From positions 1,581,579 through 1,645,578 of the forward strand of contig NC_007955.1 of assembly GCF_000013725.1 (NCBI RefSeq): a DNA stretch of 64,000 nucleotides, in the 5' to 3' direction. Position numbers and translations under genes: made by a program. Under the pieces are notes generated by a model that worked only from the letters and a program-made list of their open reading frames with translations, did not search any database and was not told where the DNA came from. This stretch comes from Methanococcoides burtonii DSM 6242 (GTDB taxonomy: Archaea > Halobacteriota > Methanosarcinia > Methanosarcinales > Methanosarcinaceae). Position 1 is the stretch's first letter; each line of letters starts with the position of its first letter. Below are positions 54,876 through 63,864 of this stretch, in pieces.

Positions 54876-55271
54876 TTACTTTAAACGGATCTCCTTTTCA
54901 TGTCTGTGAAGTGCGATCTCAATATTAGATTTGAGATCTTGTTCTTTGAACGGCTTAGATATGTACCCATAAGGTTCTGCGACCTTAGCCTTCTCAAGTG
55001 TATTATCATCGGTATATGCTGTAAGGAAGATAACAGGAATATCAAATTTGGTACGAATCTCATTTGCAGCTTCAATGCCGTCCATGTCTCCTCTCAGCAT
55101 AATATCCATCAATACAAGATCGGGATAAAAAAGGTCTGCTTTAGTAATTGCTTCCTCCCCGGATGAAGCAGTACTCGGAACTGAATATCCCAAGCTTTCG
55201 AGCTTGTTCTTGATGCTCAGCGCCACAATATTCTCGTCTTCGACGACTAAAATGTTTGTCCCTTTCATCAT
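54876..55271 (-). CDS. Stand-alone response regulator receiver protein
   Basis: 131 residues from the ATG at 55271 (GGAGTGAAGG upstream); a TTG at 55289 is less likely. ILVVEDENIVALSIKNKLE, the phosphoacceptor Asp in LVLMDIMLRGDMDGIEAA, LTAY and the conserved Lys in GYISKPF are all present. There is no output domain, so it probably relays phosphate from a separate sensor kinase that is not in the window. Confidence 0.92.
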   Translation of the reverse strand: MMKGTNILVVEDENIVALSIKNKLESLGYSVPSTASSGEEAITKADLFYPDLVLMDIMLRGDMDGIEAANEIRTKFDIPVIFLTAYTDDNTLEKAKVAEPYGYISKPFKEQDLKSNIEIALHRHEKEIRLK

Positions 55272-55710
55272 GCGCCCTTCACTCCCCAACTTTTAGTAAA
55301 CGTGCCCCTAAAAACTTTAACATATGTATAGTCCATGAAATTTGTGCTGCTGCCGTCAATAAATGAATTAAACAACTATGGACTTAACGAAGTAGTTTTC
55401 TTAATATAGATACATTTTGAGATACCTATACTATAACCAGTCGCGATTAGTATAAATTTATTTTCATTACCTGTTCATGAACATAAGATCTTTACTAAAT
55501 TCGACCACAAATGTAGGTGAATTGTGTTAGTAACAGAGCATAAATAGTATTTGCTGAAAGATCTGCAACAACATTTCGGAAAAGGGAAATTCACCATTTC
55601 AAATGATATGAAATATTTTTTTAAACTTTTTCATAAATAAGATTAATATACCATTATTTTAAAAATGTTGACGAAATTTGTATAAATAAGAAGTTCATCT
55701 GTAGATAACA
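55272..55710. other. AT-rich intergenic region
   Basis: About 440 bases between divergent genes, with no gene, RNA or repeat that I can support. It holds the promoters of the response regulator and carbonic anhydrase genes. Confidence 0.5.
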
Positions 55711-56340
55711 ATGCCGGAAAATATAGAACACACACCATTGACATCCTGGAATCCTGAGATGAAAGCTCCATCAATTGACGATACCGCATATATTCACCCA
55801 CAAGCAATTGTGATCGGAGATGTAACCATTGGAAAAAGAGTAATGGTATCCCCCTTTGTATCCATAAGAGCCGATGAAGGTAGCCCCATCAGCATTGGTG
55901 ACAACAGCAATGTTCAGGATGGAGTTATCGTGCATGGCATGAAGACAATTGACATCAAAGGAAATCCAATTAAAGCGAATTAGGTGAATGTGGAAGGTAG
56001 ACCATATTCAGTATATGTAGGAGAAAGAGTTTCAATTGCTCACCAATCACAGATCCACGGCCCGGCTGCAGTCTGTGATGATGCATTTCTCGCAATGCAG
56101 ACACTGGTATTCAATGCAAATGTTGGTAAGGGCTCCGTGCTTGAACCCAAATCCGGTGCTTTTGGCGTGGAAATTCCAGAGAACAGGTATGTCCCCGCAG
56201 GAATGATGATCACCAAACAGGAAGATGCAGACGCTCTGCCGGAAATATTCGAAGGATATTTCTTTGAAAGGACCAACAGAGATGTAGTTTCCGTGAACAT
56301 CGAACTTGCCAAAGGATATAGGGAAAAGAGTGAAAAATAA
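55711..56340 (+). CDS. cam: Gamma-class carbonic anhydrase with an in-frame TAG (possible pyrrolysine)
   Basis: One frame of 210 codons is broken only by TAG at 55981-55983 (residue 91). It aligns with Cam of Methanosarcina thermophila throughout: WNPEMKAPSIDDTAYIHPQA, SIRADEGSPISIGDNSNVQDGVIVHG, AHQSQIHGPAAV and RYVPAGMMITKQEDAD. The zinc ligands (His in IVHG, two in AHQSQIHG), Arg/Asp of the RADEG loop and Gln are kept; the proton-shuttle Glu after the first His is Lys here. The TAG falls exactly where Cam has one ordinary residue (EDN-I-VEVDG versus KAN-TAG-VNVEG). No signal peptide is seen, unlike Cam. Read-through as pyrrolysine or a nonsense mutation are the alternatives. Confidence 0.8.
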
Positions 56341-56347
56341 AAAGGGA

Positions 56348-56776
56348 TCAGCTTACGTAAGGATAACCTGCTGACATCCATGCCATAATACCGCCTTTCA
56401 TATTATAGACATCCGTATAACCGGCGTTAACAAGTGTTTTACTTGCCCTGACACTTCTTACCCCGGTACGGCAATAGACCAGTATGACCTTGTCCGCTGG
56501 AGCTTCATTAAGCCGTGTCCCCAATTGTGAGACTTCGATATTTACTGCACCTTCGAGATGGCCTGAATTGAACTCACTTTCCGTGCGCACATCCAGAAGA
56601 AAAACATCTCCCTTATCGAATATATCTTTAGCCTCATGAACGGAGACATCAGTATAGCTCACATCTGTCCCATTTTGATTTGGTGCAAATTTATCATATC
56701 CAATAAATCCTAAAGCAATGCATGCGATCACCAATAAGATCACCAACATAGTGATATTATTTGAAAGAATGCTCAT
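56348..56776 (-). CDS. Membrane-anchored rhodanese-like protein
   Basis: 142 residues. An N-terminal membrane helix (about 8-26) precedes a single rhodanese domain with VFLLDVRTESEFNSGHLEGAVNI and the catalytic Cys in ILVYCRTGVRS. It probably handles sulfane sulfur outside the membrane; the partner is unknown. It overlaps the upstream Cys-rich gene by four bases. Confidence 0.9.
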   Translation of the reverse strand: MSILSNNITMLVILLVIACIALGFIGYDKFAPNQNGTDVSYTDVSVHEAKDIFDKGDVFLLDVRTESEFNSGHLEGAVNIEVSQLGTRLNEAPADKVILVYCRTGVRSVRASKTLVNAGYTDVYNMKGGIMAWMSAGYPYVS

Positions 56777-57015
56777 TTTACATCACCCCGGCAAAAGAAA
56801 TCTCCTTCGAAGCCAAACTGCTTGTAAACATAACATTCCCTGCAAAGACATTCCTTTTTTTCCGGAAGCGGGCGATCATTACCGCGTGCACAGAACATAT
56901 AACCATCTCCGGGATATGAAGGACAACGTTTGCAGTTGCAAGCTTTTGAATGGTGGAAAGATGGGCATACCCCAAAATATTTCCCACCGGACAGTCTTTT
57001 CTCAGTATCTGACAT
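56773..57015 (-). CDS. Cysteine-rich small protein (DUF2769-like)
   Basis: 80 residues with nine cysteines, including CPSF...CNCKRCPSYPG, FCARG and CLCRECYVYKQFG. This recalls the DUF2769 family of small methanogen proteins, probably metal-binding. It is coupled to the rhodanese gene, so a joint role with sulfur or metal is possible. Family assignment is by eye. Confidence 0.65.
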   Translation of the reverse strand: MSDTEKRLSGGKYFGVCPSFHHSKACNCKRCPSYPGDGYMFCARGNDRPLPEKKECLCRECYVYKQFGFEGDFFCRGDVK

Positions 57016-57042
57016 TCGCAGCCCCCCACATAGAGAAAATAT

Positions 57043-57735
57043 TTAGTTTTCTTTAAGCTTCTTTTTTGCAATCAGTCCCAAATGGTCCTCATGGAATGGT
57101 GCAAGATCGTATTTCTTAATAACTTTGAATTGAGTATCAAAGTCCTTTTCCAGTTTGTTCACTTCCTCTTTGAAGACCTTGGAAGGATTCGCCACCGTAT
57201 CGATACTTCTGGCCTTAATGGAAAGAAGCAGATACCCATCTTCCTTAAGGAATTGCCCCGCATTCACCGCAGCGATCTGCGCCTGATTCGGCTGAGCAAC
57301 ATCCTGGAAGATCACATCGACCTGTTCAACGATATGAGCATAAAGTTTCGGACGGGAGGCGTCTGCAAGTATTGGCACGATATTGGACCTTGTATCACAA
57401 AGCTGGATCAATTCCCGCATCGTACGTGGAGAGAACTCAACCGCATAGACGATACCATTGGGAAGCATATCTGAAACGTGGCTTACAGTAGTGCCGGATG
57501 CGGCTCCAAGATACAATACCCTTGAATTGCTTTTTATGGGCACCTTCATCTTCTTGATAACCATTGCCGCGAGTTTGCTCCTGCGAGCATCCCAGGCACG
57601 ATATTCCTCACCTTCTTCCTCCAGCAGATTCTCACCATAGACGTTCGAGCCGGGGTTGGCATTCTTTGTAGCCAATATCTTCTTACCACCTTTTCGAACC
57701 TCGAATATGCCCTCTGAGATCTCATTCACATCCAT
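57043..57735 (-). CDS. flpA: Fibrillarin-like rRNA/tRNA 2'-O-methyltransferase
   Basis: 230 residues. SRVLYLGAASGTTVSHVSDMLP (SAM motif I), VYAVEFSPRTMRELIQLC, ILADASRPKLYAHIVEQVDVIFQDVAQPNQAQI (two parts) and LLSIKARSID are the standard fibrillarin motifs. It methylates ribose in rRNA guided by C/D box RNAs together with Nop5 and L7Ae. It starts one base after the nop5 stop, so the two subunits are coupled. Confidence 0.96.
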   Translation of the reverse strand: MDVNEISEGIFEVRKGGKKILATKNANPGSNVYGENLLEEEGEEYRAWDARRSKLAAMVIKKMKVPIKSNSRVLYLGAASGTTVSHVSDMLPNGIVYAVEFSPRTMRELIQLCDTRSNIVPILADASRPKLYAHIVEQVDVIFQDVAQPNQAQIAAVNAGQFLKEDGYLLLSIKARSIDTVANPSKVFKEEVNKLEKDFDTQFKVIKKYDLAPFHEDHLGLIAKKKLKEN

Positions 57736-58749
57736 TTATCTCTCGCCTCCTTTATTTTTACCCTTGTATCCTTTACCAGCGGGTTTTTGTTTAACGGGAG
57801 GCTTTGGATTGGCAGCTTTTATAGAATTTACCTTCTTTTCAAGGTCGACCTTTATCTCAGGATGCAATTCACCGGAATAAACATCCATGCGTGCTGCCAG
57901 ACTTATCTTTGCAGCCAGCGCACGTGCGATCTTACCCCTCTGCCACCAGGGAGAGTTCTTGACCAGAGGATTATTGAATATTATACCGTGCTTTGGGGAC
58001 GGTGCTCGCCCACGAAGATGTTTAAAAAGTGCCCTATTGGCACCCATGACCTGAACTGTGCTCGATGGCAATTGAGAAAGCCTTGCGAGGCCACCTGTCA
58101 TACTAATAAAACGGGCACCGATGAGAGACCCTGTGATCAATGTAACGTTCGGTGCCATTTTTTCCATATTCCTGACTATACTCGCTTCAATGCTGTGCCG
58201 ACTGTCATAAAGTTCACAAGCATTGGAAGCAAAGCCCTTTATAAGTTCCTCATCAGCAGAAGGGAGTTCAGAACCCATGGAAGAGGTTGCCTTTTCGAAC
58301 ATAGGATGTTCGGCAGGAACGTTGTTGCGTGAACCGAACTCGCTAACGAAACGTGCAAGCGGTTCAGAACTTAGACCCAATTCCGGAAAATGCAGACCAT
58401 ACCATTCGGACAGACGTTCGGAAAGCACGTTGACAACATCATCGATATCATCCAGCGCCTCTACCGCCTGAATTATTTGCATATCCGGAGTATTCGTCCT
58501 CGATATCTGTAACTTCGCAGCACGAATAGACACATCCCTTAACAGAGAATTGTATTCCTCATCGTTTTCCACGAACCCGCATTCAATGGCCACTGTACGT
58601 ATATCGAAACCACTGCCGGGAGAATATGCGACAACGTCCTTCCGGAGCAGAAGTTCCGCAAGCTCATCAACATCTTTGTTGAAAGGTTCACATTCACTAA
58701 CACCATCGTCACCGATGGTCAGTATACCATACCAAGTAATGATCTTCAA
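57736..58749 (-). CDS. nop5: C/D box RNP scaffold protein Nop5 (Nop56/58)
   Basis: 337 residues from a TTG at 58749, preceded by GGAAGG; the open frame extends further upstream but only into the beta-RFAP synthase gene. After an N-terminal domain and a coiled coil, the Nop domain shows APNVTLITGSLIGARFISMTGGLARLSQLPSSTVQVMGANRALFKHL (in parts), KHGIIFNNPLV and AAKISLAARMD. The lysine-rich tail (KQKPAGKGYKGKNKGG) is usual. It bridges fibrillarin and the guide RNA. Confidence 0.95.
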   Translation of the reverse strand: MKIITWYGILTIGDDGVSECEPFNKDVDELAELLLRKDVVAYSPGSGFDIRTVAIECGFVENDEEYNSLLRDVSIRAAKLQISRTNTPDMQIIQAVEALDDIDDVVNVLSERLSEWYGLHFPELGLSSEPLARFVSEFGSRNNVPAEHPMFEKATSSMGSELPSADEELIKGFASNACELYDSRHSIEASIVRNMEKMAPNVTLITGSLIGARFISMTGGLARLSQLPSSTVQVMGANRALFKHLRGRAPSPKHGIIFNNPLVKNSPWWQRGKIARALAAKISLAARMDVYSGELHPEIKVDLEKKVNSIKAANPKPPVKQKPAGKGYKGKNKGGER

Positions 58750-58750
58750 A

Positions 58751-59710
58751 TCAATCCTTCCATACCATTGCACCGGAATTGTTCGCTTTAGTAAGGACAA
58801 CGGTGCCGCCCCCTGTCTCATCAAGGAAATGTTGCACTTCATCCCTTATTTGCTCAGCCATATTTCTGTTATCAATAAATCCAAATACCGCAGGACCAAA
58901 GGAGCTCATCCCTGCCCCACATGTACCAAGGTCCTGCATAAATTCCATAAGGTCCCTTACTTGCCGGGATTGCAAAGCAACTTCGCGCTTCTTGAAACCA
59001 ACATTCTGTAAATGGTCCACGGCAAACCCGAAATTCTCTATATCGCCTTCGAGTATAGCAGGCAACATCTTCATCAGCACCACATGACAGACTTCCTGTA
59101 CCTCGCTCAAAGGTATAGGACATTCCGTTTTGAAAATATCGACCTCTTGCGAATCATGTGCACCAACAGAATCAGGAATTGCGAGAATAATGTCCCAATC
59201 CGGAAGATCATGCCTGAAAACGACAGGAGCAGGTGCTGCTTTGCTGGCAGAGGAAGGAGAGAAAGAACCTTTCTCACTGAACTTATGCCCGACATCAACA
59301 AGAAAGCCACCGCTTTCAAAGGAGGCGACTCCAATTCCAGAAGTACCGCCCCTGCCAACTGCGATAGCAAGCTCCCTCACGGTCAGCCCGAGACCATAGA
59401 GCTCGTTCACTGCCGCTGCCGCACTCAACGCAGACTGTGTCCCGGAACCAAGACCCACATGGGCAGGCATATCCTCTTCGACATGTATGAGGACACCCTC
59501 CCCCACAGAAAGAACAGCCTTTGCTGCTTCGACCATACGGTCTGCAAAACTGCAGTTACCCGTCACTTCGACCCCATCTGCCTTTTCAGCAGAAAGCACA
59601 ATATTGGGATGGTCAAGAGTTATCCCTACACCGCCATCTATTCTGCCGATCTCTGCATTCAGATCTATCAATGATAGATGCAATCTGGATGGAGACCTTA
59701 TTTTGATCAT
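58751..59710 (-). CDS. Beta-ribofuranosylaminobenzene 5'-phosphate synthase
   Basis: 319 residues, GHMP-kinase fold. It starts RSPSRLHLSLIDLNAEIGRIDGGVGITLDHP and has GLGSGTQSALSAAAAVNELYGL and GRGGTSGIGVASFESGGFLVDVG, the pattern of beta-RFAP synthase, which joins PRPP and 4-hydroxybenzoate in the first committed step of methanopterin synthesis. It lies directly upstream of nop5 (one base apart), an arrangement that may share a transcript by convenience. Confidence 0.92.
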   Translation of the reverse strand: MIKIRSPSRLHLSLIDLNAEIGRIDGGVGITLDHPNIVLSAEKADGVEVTGNCSFADRMVEAAKAVLSVGEGVLIHVEEDMPAHVGLGSGTQSALSAAAAVNELYGLGLTVRELAIAVGRGGTSGIGVASFESGGFLVDVGHKFSEKGSFSPSSASKAAPAPVVFRHDLPDWDIILAIPDSVGAHDSQEVDIFKTECPIPLSEVQEVCHVVLMKMLPAILEGDIENFGFAVDHLQNVGFKKREVALQSRQVRDLMEFMQDLGTCGAGMSSFGPAVFGFIDNRNMAEQIRDEVQHFLDETGGGTVVLTKANNSGAMVWKD

Positions 59711-59782
59711 GGTCGGTTATCTGTGTTCATATTATTAAATACCTAACACTATTGAAAAATGAGGCTGTTAAGCCCCGGAAAG

Positions 59783-60442
59783 TTAACTGGAAGAATATCT
59801 GTTTTTCGCAAACCACCAGCCGGTCTTCAGCACCTTTACATTGAATATGAACATCAAAAGCGGAGGAATAAAAGAACCTATCCTGAAACGGATTGAACCT
59901 GACAGGTGCATATCGAACGCCTCTTCCATGAACACCGGATATAAAGAATAACTGAAACTTCGGGCTCTTCCCCGAACTATGGAAGCCAGCGTATGTAGAT
60001 AGCCACACAACATTCCCGTGTCAGCAGGGTCAGACAATCCATACGTAAGATCGAATACGAGGTCCCTTATGTGTAACTGAAAAAGAAGACCCTTCATCAA
60101 ATGGAGGAACTGCCCCTTTATAGCATACCCTTTCCTTGCCATTTCATACGTATTTTTCGGAGGAAGATCTGTATCCTCTTTTGTAGTGTTCTCCTTTGTA
60201 GTGTTCTCCTTTGTAGTGCCCTCCTCTGTCGAAGTTGTGCCATTCGTGACAGGAACCTCTTTTGAATCAGGCTGACCTGAAAAACTGTAAGACAGGAACA
60301 TCCACTTCAAACTGACATTGCTTCGGACCCCGGAAAGACCACCATTAACATCAAATGCTACAGCTATAGGTGCCAGCAGGATCAGTGCCAGCAAGAAGAG
60401 AATGATCAGAACTATTACGTAAAGGAAGAACATCAGTTCCAA
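59783..60442 (-). CDS. DUF2953 family membrane-associated protein
   Basis: 219 residues. An N-terminal membrane helix (about 4-28) leads to a DUF2953-type body (FDVNGGLSGVRSNVSLKWMFLSYSF, LCGYLHTLASI). Residues about 69-92 are a low-complexity run of GTTKENTTKENTTKED, encoded by a 15-base tandem repeat near 60180-60225. In Firmicutes DUF2953 proteins sit beside YtfJ, and the same pairing is found here (60475-60867). Function unknown. Confidence 0.8.
   Translation of the reverse strand: MELMFFLYVIVLIILFLLALILLAPIAVAFDVNGGLSGVRSNVSLKWMFLSYSFSGQPDSKEVPVTNGTTSTEEGTTKENTTKENTTKEDTDLPPKNTYEMARKGYAIKGQFLHLMKGLLFQLHIRDLVFDLTYGLSDPADTGMLCGYLHTLASIVRGRARSFSYSLYPVFMEEAFDMHLSGSIRFRIGSFIPPLLMFIFNVKVLKTGWWFAKNRYSSS
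60180..60230 (-). repeat. Short tandem repeat inside the DUF2953 gene
   Basis: TTTGTAGTGTTCTCC repeats about three times with one degenerate unit, coding for TTKEN on the minus strand. It keeps the reading frame (15-base unit) and may vary in copy number between strains. Confidence 0.75.
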
Positions 60443-60474
60443 ACTATCACTTGCCGATAAAAGAAAAAGGAAGT

Positions 60475-60867
60475 TTATTCAGCATCCTCAGATGCATCCT
60501 TATTTTTATCGTCTTTTTTCATTTTGCCTTTTACAGACCTTATCTTTTCGTAAACCCCGGGAACTGCATCGAGGAGTTTGCCAAGATCACTATTTCCGGC
60601 AAGGGTCATCAGCCTTACACCTTCATCGGATATCACTAGAAAAGCAACTGGTTCGATCTTAGCACCGCCACCACCGCCACCTCCGAAACCGGATTCAGAC
60701 CCACCTTTGGAACCTTCACCCCCGCCGCTTCCAAACCCAAAGGAAACCTTGGTGATAGGAAGGATAGTTTTATCCCCGGCAATGACCGGTTCACCAACAA
60801 CTGTTTTAGCACTTACCAGACGTTCAAGTTCACTGGTAACTTCTTTCATAACATCTTCAAGACCCAT
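60475..60867 (-). CDS. GerW/YtfJ family protein
   Basis: 130 residues. MGLEDVMKEVTSELERLVSAKTVVGEPV, a glycine-rich loop (GFGSGGGEGSKGGSESGFGGG) and IEPVAFLVISDEGVRLMTLAG define the YtfJ/GerW family, known in bacilli from spore germination but present in non-sporing archaea too. The C-terminus is lysine/aspartate rich. It precedes the DUF2953 gene by 32 bases. Role in archaea unknown. Confidence 0.88.
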   Translation of the reverse strand: MGLEDVMKEVTSELERLVSAKTVVGEPVIAGDKTILPITKVSFGFGSGGGEGSKGGSESGFGGGGGGGAKIEPVAFLVISDEGVRLMTLAGNSDLGKLLDAVPGVYEKIRSVKGKMKKDDKNKDASEDAE

Positions 60868-60984
60868 AAATAAACCCCCATATTAGTTCTGAGACCGCAC
60901 ATATTCAAATGAAAGATAACTATGAATATCTATGTTGATGAACAGTTAAAAAATTAGCCCCATGAGAAGGGAATAGAACAGAAG

Positions 60985-63165
60985 TTACTGCTCGTCATTA
61001 TCCATAAAGAAGTTCATAAGAGAATACTTCACTTTTTCAGGATCAACATCCACGAACTCACTCCTCTCTGCCGGCGGGAACACTTCAAATACCGAGAACT
61101 TACCAAACCTCTTCTTTGAATCCGTGAGGAACCTCCCATCAAGAAGGATGCGAGCACCATAGTCGGTCGGAGAACGTACCACACGCCCCATGGCCTGTCT
61201 GATCTTACGGATCGTCGGGACCTGGATCGCAAACTCCCAGCCTGCACCGTAGCCGAAAACATGGTCATACGCTGATTCCACTGCATTCATCCTGTCATTG
61301 AGTGCAGGATAGCCGACACCTATAATGATAACAGTCCGGCCACGACCGTCCCTATAATCAATTCCTTCGCTTAACGTACCCCAAAGATATGAGAGCAGCA
61401 CTGCTTTGCCGTTTTCCTCTCCTATTGAGAAGAACTCTTCCCGTACATCCTGTGATGATATGCCTACCTCATCAAGGAATACCGGCACATTGACAAGGGG
61501 TTCGATCTTTGAATAATACCGTTTGGCCTCAAATGCACTCTGGAAAAAAAGAATAACATTGCCCTTCGAATTTTCGATAGAATCCAGAAGCACCTGTTCC
61601 AGAAGTTCGGTTACATGCCGATCATCACGGTTCTTGGCAAAGAGAGGAGGAATAGAAACTGCGATCGAAAGCCTTTTTTCTTCAGGGAAAGAAGTACCAT
61701 AGGACATCTCACACGTATCCCTCGTGATACCCAGTGTCTTTTTCACCATCTCGAATGGATGAAGCGTTGCCGACATTAGGATCACTGAGAACAGAGAATT
61801 GAAAAGCGGTTCGGTCACGTTTTTCGGGATGCATGTAAAAAGCTCGACACGTCCATATATCTCATCGTTCATATCCCTGCGGACATTCAAAATGGGATAG
61901 TAGTTCAGATTGTGAGATAGTTCGATATAAGCTGACATAAAATCCGCAACATATCTTATATGTGAACGTTTCATGACACTACTAAGGCCTTTTTTGTATT
62001 GGTCCCTATATGTCTCGTCCAGTTTAGCACCAAGCTCACTTGCTTCAGAAAGCAATATCTGTATATCATCCTTCTCACCAAAATCCCCCTTCGCCTGACG
62101 GAGGAACTTACCACGAACAATGTCATTGCGTTCATAAGGGTCGCTTATGCGTATATCATACCAGTTCTTTCTGACACGTTCACGTTCACCGAACTTGAAC
62201 CTTGAATTGTAGGTATCAGAGATCACCTCAAGGAAGATATTGAAAAGATTATGAATATTGTCATCTGCCAGAAGATCAAGATTTGCCTCAAGTTCAGTTA
62301 TTGCTTTTTCAATTGAATGTTCGGTAAGGGATAAAGACGAATGGGATCTGGCAGCGGATTCGAGATTATGGGCCTCATCAAAAATAACAATGGTCTCTTG
62401 GGGCTCTTTTTCAATCCAGCCCAGCACCGTTGAGAAAATATCCGGATTCAGAACATGATGGTAATTACATATCAGCAGATCTGCATGCTTTAACTCCCTT
62501 TTCACCAACTCGTAACCACACATACCATCCTTGATAGCATGATCATTGATCTCCTCAGGAGAGCGTACTTCTTTGTAAAGCCATTCTCTGAACTTCTCAC
62601 TATCGGAGCGTAAAACCTCATAAAGGTCATTGCATGCACGATCACGAAGCCCTCTTGCTTTCTCTTCCACAGCATCGATCTCTTTTGACAATTCATCCCT
62701 AAGTGTCACGAATGCCGGGTCGTGGGACTTTTTGTAACTGTCGCGTGCGGAATTCAGTTCCTGTCTTTTAAGATAGATCTCTCGCTCCGTCTCCATCAGT
62801 TCAAAGGTGTTCTCCCTTTTAACAGAACATTCCTCATAATCAGCTTCCTGGGGGCACATCGCGGTCTTGCCTTTTATGACCGCGACCTTGACATCCTGAA
62901 CCTTTTTTATATCACGTGCCTCATTAATGAACTGTACCATTTGCTGATGAACATTGGTAGCGATGATAACGGTCTTGCCTAACATTTTACCAACATGAAG
63001 TGCCGGAACAAGTGCACTAAGTGTTTTACCGGTCCCACATGCTCCTTCGAACAGCACTAGCTGTTGCTGCATAAGTGCACTGTGAATACGGTCCATTGCT
63101 TCCTGTTGATTAGGATAGCATGAACTTTGCGTAAAATATTTCATAAATGCAGGCTTGTCGCTCAT
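60985..63165 (-). CDS. XPD/DinG-family ATP-dependent DNA helicase
   Basis: 726 residues. Walker A EGACGTGKTLSALVPAL (about 39-55), DEAH box VIFDEAHNLESAARSH, SATLHPF and the C-terminal RQAMGRVVRSPTDYGARILLDGRF are SF2 Rad3/XPD motifs. Cysteines at CPQEADYEEC and GMCGYELVKREL are placed where the 4Fe-4S domain of XPD/DinG sits. It unwinds DNA 5' to 3' in repair. The long insert between motifs (about 270-450) fits the Arch domain. It stands alone. Confidence 0.92.
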   Translation of the reverse strand: MSDKPAFMKYFTQSSCYPNQQEAMDRIHSALMQQQLVLFEGACGTGKTLSALVPALHVGKMLGKTVIIATNVHQQMVQFINEARDIKKVQDVKVAVIKGKTAMCPQEADYEECSVKRENTFELMETEREIYLKRQELNSARDSYKKSHDPAFVTLRDELSKEIDAVEEKARGLRDRACNDLYEVLRSDSEKFREWLYKEVRSPEEINDHAIKDGMCGYELVKRELKHADLLICNYHHVLNPDIFSTVLGWIEKEPQETIVIFDEAHNLESAARSHSSLSLTEHSIEKAITELEANLDLLADDNIHNLFNIFLEVISDTYNSRFKFGERERVRKNWYDIRISDPYERNDIVRGKFLRQAKGDFGEKDDIQILLSEASELGAKLDETYRDQYKKGLSSVMKRSHIRYVADFMSAYIELSHNLNYYPILNVRRDMNDEIYGRVELFTCIPKNVTEPLFNSLFSVILMSATLHPFEMVKKTLGITRDTCEMSYGTSFPEEKRLSIAVSIPPLFAKNRDDRHVTELLEQVLLDSIENSKGNVILFFQSAFEAKRYYSKIEPLVNVPVFLDEVGISSQDVREEFFSIGEENGKAVLLSYLWGTLSEGIDYRDGRGRTVIIIGVGYPALNDRMNAVESAYDHVFGYGAGWEFAIQVPTIRKIRQAMGRVVRSPTDYGARILLDGRFLTDSKKRFGKFSVFEVFPPAERSEFVDVDPEKVKYSLMNFFMDNDEQ

Positions 63166-63210
63166 CGCATCTCCTATGATGCTACCCTACTTTAATAGTA
63201 TTGATTGAAA

Positions 63211-63864
63211 TTATTCAACACGTCTTACATCTACAACATCTTCACAGATCACACGGTCTGTCAAACTATCAAATATCTTGACCGTCACAGTTTCACCGTC
63301 GTTGAAACCATAATTGTTGGAAGTGTTGGAATAGCCATCTACACTGACATGAACAGTAGAAGCATCCGTACCATTTATGCTGTCATCCCCATCCAGCACC
63401 AGAATTTCACCTGCCGACCACACCCCATCGTCAATACAGGGATTGTTTCTTTTGTATGCAAGAAGCGAGCCCTCCGGAGTAAGATCTAAATATTTTACTG
63501 TGACATGACCATAGGCCATGAAACCCACATGTCCGACCTGACCAACCTGACCGACCTGACTGACATAGCTGCTACCCTCCCCACTGAGAACTATAAAAGT
63601 AGAATCAAGATCAAGAGGATCTCCACCCTTGTGCTCAAGGCTCACAAAATTATTTTTGTATGAACTTGCATAGCCCACAACATCACTCACTTCGATCATC
63701 GCCATCGGGGTAGAGGAAGATAGGGATAGAGCAGAACCATTGCTAATCACTATTACTGCCACTGCGCCTGCAAGGACAACTGTCAAGAGTACCAGCAGAA
63801 CTGCTCCAAGTACGGGTGTCACTGCATTATTATTTTTTATGATCGCCACCATATGATCTACCAA
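63211..63864 (-). CDS. Archaeal type IV pilin-like protein
   Basis: 217 residues. KNNNAVTPVLGAVLLVLLTVVLAGAVAVIV (in two parts, about 10-40) is the class III prepilin signal of archaeal DUF1628 (pilin_N) proteins, cut by prepilin peptidase just before the hydrophobic helix. The beta-rich body carries a short tandem repeat SQVGQVGQVGHVG (about 115-127). It is probably an adhesion pilin assembled by a type IV pilus machine not in this window. An internal ATG (MVAIIKNNNA, 63852) could be the true start. Confidence 0.85.
   Translation of the reverse strand: MVDHMVAIIKNNNAVTPVLGAVLLVLLTVVLAGAVAVIVISNGSALSLSSSTPMAMIEVSDVVGYASSYKNNFVSLEHKGGDPLDLDSTFIVLSGEGSSYVSQVGQVGQVGHVGFMAYGHVTVKYLDLTPEGSLLAYKRNNPCIDDGVWSAGEILVLDGDDSINGTDASTVHVSVDGYSNTSNNYGFNDGETVTVKIFDSLTDRVICEDVVDVRRVE

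Noticed and set aside
63528-63575. Short repeats that might suggest a CRISPR-like array
   Set aside because: They are three in-frame 9-base QVG codon repeats in the pilin gene, far too short and few for an array. No CRISPR array or cas gene was seen in the window.
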